Shown piece after piece: positions 6,550-10,683 of a stretch of DNA of 10,683 bases. This DNA comes from JAZKFT01 sp043760535 (GTDB lineage Bacteria; Bacteroidota; Bacteroidia; Chitinophagales; Chitinophagaceae). The notes beneath the pieces were generated by a model that saw only the letters and a program-made list of their open reading frames with translations, searched no databases and was not told where the DNA came from. How positions within the stretch are numbered: the first letter of the stretch is position 1; the number at the start of each line of letters is the position of its first letter. The stretch spans positions 1 to 10,683 of the forward strand of contig JAYUOV010000223.1 in the NCBI GenBank assembly GCA_043760535.1, written 5' to 3'. The position numbers were made by a program, and so were the translations under genes.

Positions 6550-6891
6550 CTTGACAGAAGCAACAAGGCTCTTAAAAGTTTCCGGCTCATTCATAGCAAG
6601 ATCAGCCAGTACTTTACGGTCTAGTGTTATACCTTTTTCGTTCAGTTTATGGATGAATTGAGAATATGTCATTCCTTCTTCACGAACACCTGCGTTAATA
6701 CGGGCAATCCACAAAGCACGGTATTCACGTTTTTTAAGTTTGCGACCTACAAAACTGTAAGTCATACCTTTTTCTACAACGTTTTTAGCTACTGTATAAA
6801 CGTTTTTTCTTTTGCCATAATAACCTTTGGCCTGATCCAATATTCTTTTACGGCGAGCCCTTGAGGCAACGGCATTTTTTGAACGTGGCAT
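6547..6891 (-). CDS. rplT: 50S ribosomal protein L20
   Basis: The 114-residue protein is clearly L20: N-terminus PRSKNAVASRARRKRIL, then AKGYYGKRKN, FVGRKLKKREYRALWIARINAGVREEGMTYS in the core, and the C-terminal IHKLNEKGITLDRKVLADLA. L20 binds 23S rRNA early in large-subunit assembly and in several bacteria represses its own operon. The long basic N-terminal extension (about residues 1-55) threads into the rRNA. Length is normal. It follows rpmI after 125 bp in the same direction, the standard order, although the gap is long for this pair and contains a 7 bp period repeat. The TAG stop is part of an 8 bp tandem-repeat unit, and a terminator hairpin lies about 120 bp further on. Confidence 0.97.
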   Translation of the reverse strand: MPRSKNAVASRARRKRILDQAKGYYGKRKNVYTVAKNVVEKGMTYSFVGRKLKKREYRALWIARINAGVREEGMTYSQFIHKLNEKGITLDRKVLADLAMNEPETFKSLVASVK

Positions 6892-6906
6892 AATTAATTA
6901 TTTTTT

Positions 6907-6934
6907 GATTTCGGATGACGGATATCTGATTTGT
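6907..6934. repeat. Degenerate 7 bp tandem repeat (GATTTCG-type), 4 units
   Basis: Units gatttcg, gatgacg, gatatct, gatttgt. They are followed at 6936-6951 by a partly complementary stretch (ccggaatctgaaat), so a weak hairpin is possible. They lie in the 125 bp gap between rpmI and rplT, about 16 bp upstream of the rplT start codon, and so within the rpmI-rplT transcript. Confidence 0.6.
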
Positions 6935-7016
6935 TCCGGAATCTGAAATGTGATGTAAAATTTAGATTGAATTTTTTCTAGCTACTGGGCAACCGCAAGG
7001 GATTACCTTTACGCTC

Positions 7017-7214
7017 TTATTTAAGACGCAATAAACGCTTAACAAAGTGCATGTGCGACTGTGCTACTTCGCCATCCATTCTCATGGCACGTTTGCGTTT
7101 AGTAGATTTTTTGGTAAGAATGTGGCGTTTGAAGGCCTTTTGGTGGGTGATTTTACCCGTGCCGGTTACTTTAAACCTCTTTTTGGCACTTGAGTTGGTT
7201 TTTACCTTTGGCAT
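7017..7214 (-). CDS. rpmI: 50S ribosomal protein L35
   Basis: This 65-residue basic protein has the L35 pattern throughout: MPKVKTNSSAKKRFKVTGTGKI at the N-terminus, then a KAFKRHILTKKSTKRKR block and the C-terminal HMHFVKRLLRL (in many homologues a short xxxVKRxLP end). It is a structural protein of the large ribosomal subunit. It precedes rplT in the usual order. In most Bacteria infC (IF-3) precedes rpmI directly; here the 160 bp upstream are non-coding and the next gene is rmlD, so the operon either starts here or has lost its usual first gene. The start is the ATG at 7214, preceded on the minus strand by GTTTTAAAAAC. Confidence 0.96.
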   Translation of the reverse strand: MPKVKTNSSAKKRFKVTGTGKITHQKAFKRHILTKKSTKRKRAMRMDGEVAQSHMHFVKRLLRLK

Positions 7215-7374
7215 GTTTTTAAAACATTTGCGATTGATACCCTGCTGGCGGCTTCTAACAGAAGAAGCACTTATGGAGCCTTGTGGGAAATTTTTTAGCC
7301 TTAACTGAACAAACAGCCTTTAACTAAAGGGCGGTAAAAGTAAGGATTACAAGATAAAGTAAGAAATAAAAATC
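7215..7374 (-). promoter_or_regulatory. Leader/promoter region of rpmI-rplT with small hairpins
   Basis: This 160 bp non-coding gap must contain the rpmI promoter unless transcription reads through from rmlD. Two symmetric elements are visible: a 6 bp stem GCTTCT/AGAAGC with a 6 nt loop at 7251-7268, 37 nt before the rpmI start, and cctttaactaaagg at 7317-7330, a 5 bp stem or short palindrome. An L20- or L35-linked autoregulatory leader is possible but nothing matches a structure I can name. No exact TAnnTTTG was found on the minus strand. Confidence 0.3.
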
Positions 7375-8244
7375 CTATTTCAATAATTGAATGCAGGCTT
7401 CCAAACTTTCCTGCCATGGCTTTAGTGCAATATTAAATGTAGTGATAAACTTTGTTTTATCCATCAGCGAATACATTGGGCGTTTGGCTGGTGTTGGGTA
7501 AGCTGTTGTGGGTATTGGATTTACAGCACAATTGCTACCAATCATTTCTTTTATGGTTGTTGCAAAATCGAACCAGCTTATCTCGGCTTCGTTGCTAAAA
7601 TGATAAATACCGGAGTGCCATTGGGCACTTGATTGCCGACTATTGGCAATAATTTCCAAAATGGCTGCGGCCAAATCTTTGGCATAGGTAGGTGAACCAA
7701 CCTGATCGCTTACCACATTCAGGCTTGCTCTTTCGCTCATCAGCCGCATCATGGTTTTTACAAAATTATTGCCGAAAGATGAGTACACCCAGGAAGTACG
7801 GATGACCAAGGCATTTGGGCTATAGGCTAAGGCCTGCTCCTCTCCTTCCAGTTTGGTGCTGCCATAAGCACTTTGCGGATTTGGTTTATCGTTTTCTGTG
7901 TATGCTGTATTTTCTGTTCCGTCAAAAACATAATCGGTGCTTACATGAACAAACTTTGCACCAAATTGCTCACAGGCTTTGGCCAAATAGCCTACAGCCG
8001 TAGCGTTAATAAGCTGGCAAATTTCTATATTTTCTTCGGCCTTATCTACTGCTGTATAGGCTGCACAATTAATACAGAAATCTGGTTTCCTTTTTTCAAA
8101 CTCTGCCAATATTGCTGCTTCTTCAGTAATACTTAATTCTTCTACATCTGTAAAATGAAAACGAAATTGAGGATATAATTGTGCTAACTGTTGTAATTCA
8201 TTTCCGAGCTGCCCTTTAGAACCGGTAACAAGAATAACAGACAT
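7375..8244 (-). CDS. rmlD: dTDP-4-dehydrorhamnose reductase
   Basis: RmlD catalyses the last step of dTDP-L-rhamnose synthesis, the NAD(P)H-dependent reduction of dTDP-4-dehydro-L-rhamnose. The 289-residue product is a short-chain-dehydrogenase-type Rossmann protein: GSKGQLG at 8-14 (GxxGxxG), CINCAAYTAVDKAE at 57-70, HVSTDYVFDG at 100-109, catalytic Y127-GST-K131, IRTSWVYSSFGNNFV in the middle, and a VSDQVGSPTYAKDLA block. All are hallmarks of the RmlD branch, and the length is normal. rmlA, rmlB and rmlC are not in the window. It follows the nucleotide-sugar dehydrogenase in the same direction after a 98 bp gap, and should contribute sugar precursor to a surface polysaccharide. Confidence 0.92.
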   Translation of the reverse strand: MSVILVTGSKGQLGNELQQLAQLYPQFRFHFTDVEELSITEEAAILAEFEKRKPDFCINCAAYTAVDKAEENIEICQLINATAVGYLAKACEQFGAKFVHVSTDYVFDGTENTAYTENDKPNPQSAYGSTKLEGEEQALAYSPNALVIRTSWVYSSFGNNFVKTMMRLMSERASLNVVSDQVGSPTYAKDLAAAILEIIANSRQSSAQWHSGIYHFSNEAEISWFDFATTIKEMIGSNCAVNPIPTTAYPTPAKRPMYSLMDKTKFITTFNIALKPWQESLEACIQLLK

Positions 8245-8266
8245 CTGATTTAAGTTTAGAATTTAA

Positions 8267-8287
8267 GATTTACTATTTACTATTTAT
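8267..8287. repeat. Degenerate 7 bp tandem repeat (TATTTAC-type), 3 units
   Basis: Units gatttac, tatttac, tatttat, with a further partial unit. They lie in the 98 bp gap between the dehydrogenase and rmlD, 23 bp upstream of the rmlD ATG. The stretch is AT-rich, so the periodicity is less striking than in the other gaps. Confidence 0.5.
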
Positions 8288-8342
8288 TTACTTTAACCTC
8301 AGCAGGTATCATCAATAAATCGCTGTCTCTACAGAATGCATT

Positions 8343-9638
8343 TTACAAACTCCAATAAGTTCTAGATGTAATCTTGTGGCGGTAACTGCCTTTTAAATCG
8401 GCTACCATGCCATGTGTTTTGGTAATGCTTTCAAAATAGGCATTATCAAGGCTTGCATACTCTTTATGACAAACAGCCACTATTACAGCATCGTAATCAT
8501 TTGCAGGTGTGGTGGCAAGGCAAAAACCATACTCATGTTGTAGCTCTTCTGTATCGGCATAAGGATCTACCACATCTACATTGATGCTGTACGATTGTAA
8601 CTCTTTTACCACATCGGCCACTTTGCTATTGCGGATATCGCTTACATTTTCTTTAAAAGTGGCACCCATCACTAGCACTTTGCTTTGCTTGATGTTACCA
8701 TTGCTTTCAATGATATGTTGTAAAACCTTTTTGGCTACATAAGCCGCCATACCATCGTTGGTGCTACGGCCGCTGAGAATTACTTTACTATCGTAACCCA
8801 GTTCGGCAGCTTTGTAGGTAAGGTAATACGGATCCACGCCAATGCAATGCCCACCTACCAAACCTGGGAAAAATTTGAGAAAATTCCATTTGGTACCTGC
8901 GGCTTCCAGCACTTCGTAGGTGTTAATGCCCATCATGTCAAATATAATAGACAGCTCGTTCATCAATGCAATATTGAGATCCCGTTGGGTGTTTTCAATA
9001 ATCTTGGCAGCTTCTGCTACTTTAATAGATGATGCCCGGTGAACACCGGCACCAACCACCAATTCGTACACTTTGGCAATAATATCGAGGCTTTCGGCAT
9101 CACAGCCGCTTACCACCTTTACTACATTTTGCAGCGTATGTTCTTTATCTCCCGGGTTTATTCTTTCGGGTGAATAGCCGAGTTTAAAGTCGATACCCAT
9201 TTTTAAGCCACTCAGTTTTTCTACTATCGGAAGGCAATCTTCTTCGGTACAGCCAGGATAAACGGTGCTTTCGTACACCACATAATCGCCGGCTTTTATG
9301 GCTTTGCCAATGGTGGTAGAAGCACCAATTACAGGCCGCAAATCCGGAACATTGTGCTCATCTACGGGTGTAGGTACGGCTACTATGAAAAATTTGGCTT
9401 CCCTTAAAACATCTATACTATTGGTAAATGTTATGTCTGCACCATCAAAAGCACTTGCCTCCAATTCGTTACTCGGGTCAATGCCAGCCTGCATTTGGCC
9501 AATTCGTTTTTCATTGATGTCGAAACCGATAACACTTATTTTTTTGGCAAATTCAAGAGCTATAGGTAAGCCAACATAGCCAAGGCCGATAACGGCTAAT
9601 TTTTCTTTTTTGTCTAAAAGGTCCTGGTAAAGGTTCAT
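8343..9638 (-). CDS. UDP-N-acetylhexosamine 6-dehydrogenase (WbpA/TviB-type nucleotide-sugar dehydrogenase)
   Basis: The 431-residue enzyme belongs to the UDP-glucose/GDP-mannose dehydrogenase family, which oxidises C6 of a nucleotide sugar to a carboxylate with two NAD+. Domains in order: NAD-binding Rossmann with GLGYVG at 18-23, VAVPTPVDEHNVPDL at 87-100, YESTVYPGCTEED at 122-134, YSPERINPGD at 155-164, the central helix SIKVAEAAKIIENTQRDLNIA at 204-224, catalytic C265 in GLVGGHCIGVDPYYLTYKA at 259-277, and the C-terminal sugar-binding domain with GATFKENVSDIRNSK at 325-339. The HCIGVDPYYLTYKA form and the FFPG before it resemble the TviB/VipA/WbpO branch acting on UDP-GlcNAc or UDP-GalNAc rather than UDP-glucose dehydrogenase. 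The exact substrate remains an inference. Flanking nucleotide-sugar genes indicate a polysaccharide locus. Confidence 0.85.
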   Translation of the reverse strand: MNLYQDLLDKKEKLAVIGLGYVGLPIALEFAKKISVIGFDINEKRIGQMQAGIDPSNELEASAFDGADITFTNSIDVLREAKFFIVAVPTPVDEHNVPDLRPVIGASTTIGKAIKAGDYVVYESTVYPGCTEEDCLPIVEKLSGLKMGIDFKLGYSPERINPGDKEHTLQNVVKVVSGCDAESLDIIAKVYELVVGAGVHRASSIKVAEAAKIIENTQRDLNIALMNELSIIFDMMGINTYEVLEAAGTKWNFLKFFPGLVGGHCIGVDPYYLTYKAAELGYDSKVILSGRSTNDGMAAYVAKKVLQHIIESNGNIKQSKVLVMGATFKENVSDIRNSKVADVVKELQSYSINVDVVDPYADTEELQHEYGFCLATTPANDYDAVIVAVCHKEYASLDNAYFESITKTHGMVADLKGSYRHKITSRTYWSL

Positions 9639-9953
9639 TTGTTATTGTTTATTTTTCATCCCAAGGCTAAAGCCATGGGTTAGTAAATTTAGAACTCCTT
9701 AATCCTAGCAGTTTTAATTGCGTAATATCTCTTTTTTTGAACCCAGCAAAAGCCGTACCCTGATTGAGCGACATTGGCGACGCTCCGTTCAACTGACTGC
9801 TACTATTGGGCTTTTTTAGACTGCGAATAAAAGGCGGTTTCAGTTCAAAGGGTAAGGATTTCTGAAATTGGTATTGTATTTATTAGGTGATTGCCAGTTC
9901 GAGCAGAAACCCTACCAAACAGCAACCCAGAATCTGAATATAAAGTTCAGTCT
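9639..9953. other. 315 bp intergenic region with palindromes, repeat-like
   Basis: No convincing gene is seen in the gap between the uxs-like gene and the dehydrogenase. It contains: a palindrome at 9660-9679 (see its own entry); a 5 bp stem gagcg/cgctc at 9766-9770 and 9781-9785 with a 10 nt loop; and an enclosing pair aaaagcc (9748-9754) / ggctttt (9809-9815). On the minus strand a stop-free frame of 70 codons (9879 to 9667) has its first ATG only at 9774, leaving 35 residues that I do not recognise. Such palindrome-rich gaps suggest a mobile or REP-like remnant. Confidence 0.4.
9660..9679. repeat. REP-like palindrome around GGCTAAAGCC
   Basis: ccca-a-ggct-aa-agcc-a-tggg is a 20 bp imperfect palindrome with one central A-A mismatch pair. 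In Bacteroidota, palindromes built on GGCTTTAGCC flanked by short G/C arms are a recurrent intergenic type, in my knowledge sometimes linked to IS200-like (RAYT) transposases. No such transposase is in this window. It lies 22 bp upstream of the dehydrogenase start, within its 5' region. Confidence 0.5.
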
Positions 9954-10683
9954 CTATTTGAACTCCTTTGGAAGTTTATACAACTCATCCTGCGGCAGGC
10001 TTTTAAAATAGTCGTAGGTAATTTTTAAGCCTTCGGCACGGTTCACAGTTGGTTCCCATCCCAGTATTTCTTTAGCCTTTGTAATATCTGGTTTACGTTG
10101 TTTTGGGTCGTCTTTAGGTAATTCTTTGTAAACAATTTTTTGGGTAGTTTCCGTTAGCTTTATTACTTCTTCTGCAAATTCTTTCAGGGTAATTTCCACC
10201 GGGTTGCCAATGTTTACCGGCTGTGCATAATCGCTCATTAGCAGGCGGTAAATACCTTCTACCAAATCGGCCACGTAGCAAAAACTACGGGTTTGGCTGC
10301 CATCGCCAAAAACGGTAAGGTCTTCGCCACGTAAAGCCTGGCCTATAAATGCAGGTAAGGCACGGCCATCGTTCAGTCGCATACGTGGGCCGTAAGTGTT
10401 AAAAATTCGGATGATTCTCGTTTCCACGCCGTGGAAAGTATGGTAAGCCATAGTAATAGCTTCCTGAAAACGCTTGGCTTCGTCGTACACACCACGTGGG
10501 CCAACCGGGTTTACATTACCCCAATATTCTTCAGTTTGTGGATGTACCAGCGGATCTCCATACACTTCAGATGTAGAAGCTACTAAGATTCTGGCTCCTT
10601 TTGCTTTAGCCAAACCGAGGCAATTGTGTGTACCCAAAGAACCCACTTTTAGGGTTTGGATTGGTATTTTTAAATAATCAATC
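9954..10683 (-). CDS. UDP-glucuronate decarboxylase (UDP-xylose synthase), C-terminal part
   Basis: The frame stays open to the right edge, where it reads IDYLKIPIQTLKVGSLGTHN, so the N-terminal Rossmann part is outside the window. The visible 242 or so residues belong to the extended short-chain dehydrogenases of the UXS branch: ASTSEVYGDPLVHPQTEEYWGNVNP with the active-site Ser and Glu, catalytic Y-DEA-K, RIFNTYGPRM, GDGSQTRSFCYV, and the C-terminal KPDITKAKEILGWEP. UXS decarboxylates UDP-glucuronate to UDP-xylose through NAD+-bound intermediates. The HPQ-x-E-YWG-x-VNP and YDE-x-KR blocks distinguish it from dTDP-glucose 4,6-dehydratase and UDP-galactose epimerase. The GTG inside this frame at 10646 is not the start, because homology continues upstream. 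It is the first of three nucleotide-sugar genes transcribed leftward. Confidence 0.9.
   Translation of the reverse strand, partial: IDYLKIPIQTLKVGSLGTHNCLGLAKAKGARILVASTSEVYGDPLVHPQTEEYWGNVNPVGPRGVYDEAKRFQEAITMAYHTFHGVETRIIRIFNTYGPRMRLNDGRALPAFIGQALRGEDLTVFGDGSQTRSFCYVADLVEGIYRLLMSDYAQPVNIGNPVEITLKEFAEEVIKLTETTQKIVYKELPKDDPKQRKPDITKAKEILGWEPTVNRAEGLKITYDYFKSLPQDELYKLPKEFK

Noticed and set aside
7213..7227. Palindrome atgtttttaaaacat overlapping the rpmI start codon, as a start-sequestering hairpin.
   Set aside because: Only about five A-U/U-A and G-U-type weak pairs can form once a real loop is allowed; too weak to propose as a regulator.
7330..7374. Terminator after rmlD (aggatt ... aatcct with T-rich stretch).
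   Set aside because: The only stem is 6 bp with a loop of about 20 nt, and the T-rich part lies in the loop rather than after the stem.
9667..9774. Small minus-strand gene of 35 codons starting at ATG 9774.
   Set aside because: It overlaps both palindromes, has no visible ribosome-binding or promoter context, and its product is not recognisable; more likely chance or remnant.

Overview
The window reads as a chromosomal segment of a Bacteroidota bacterium, most likely a Chitinophagaceae-like member of the Sphingobacteriia/Chitinophagia side. Evidence: AT-rich DNA with few Shine-Dalgarno sites; two good matches to the Bacteroidota -7 promoter element TAnnTTTG; a Bacteroidota-type long cytochrome c peroxidase; a fold-III arginine decarboxylase of the type common in this phylum; and intergenic gaps filled with degenerate 7-8 bp period repeats. 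The species cannot be fixed from the sequence alone.

Layout, left to right. Positions 1-98 are the right end of an insertion sequence (probably ISL3 family), with the transposase C-terminus and a terminal inverted repeat. It ends 25 bp before a full-length secreted di-heme cytochrome c peroxidase (124-1944, +). Convergent with it is a VapBC-type toxin-antitoxin pair (1961-2605, -). Its PIN toxin carries a one-base insertion in an A6/T6 run that splits the reading frame, and an inverted repeat sits just upstream of the antitoxin. A FAD-dependent DAO-family oxidoreductase (2769-3905, +) and a lipoprotein glutaminyl-peptide cyclotransferase (3951-4772, +) follow, the second with its own close promoter-like element.

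From 4901 to the right edge everything is on the minus strand: an arginine decarboxylase (4901-6307) with its own terminator; the ribosomal genes rpmI and rplT (7214 down to 6547), without infC next to them; then three nucleotide-sugar genes, namely dTDP-4-dehydrorhamnose reductase rmlD, a UDP-N-acetylhexosamine 6-dehydrogenase (WbpA/TviB type) and the C-terminal part of a UDP-glucuronate decarboxylase that runs off the right edge. These last three look like the left border of a surface-polysaccharide (capsule/O-antigen) locus.

No complete new multi-gene system is evident; the protein-coding content is recognisable. The least explained material is intergenic: (i) four separate gaps carry degenerate tandem repeats of 7 or 8 bp period, each with a different word; (ii) one of these forms a large inverted repeat that supplies the stop codon of rplT; (iii) the 315 bp gap between the uxs-like and dehydrogenase genes holds several palindromes and a start-less open frame, and looks like a mobile or REP-like repeat.
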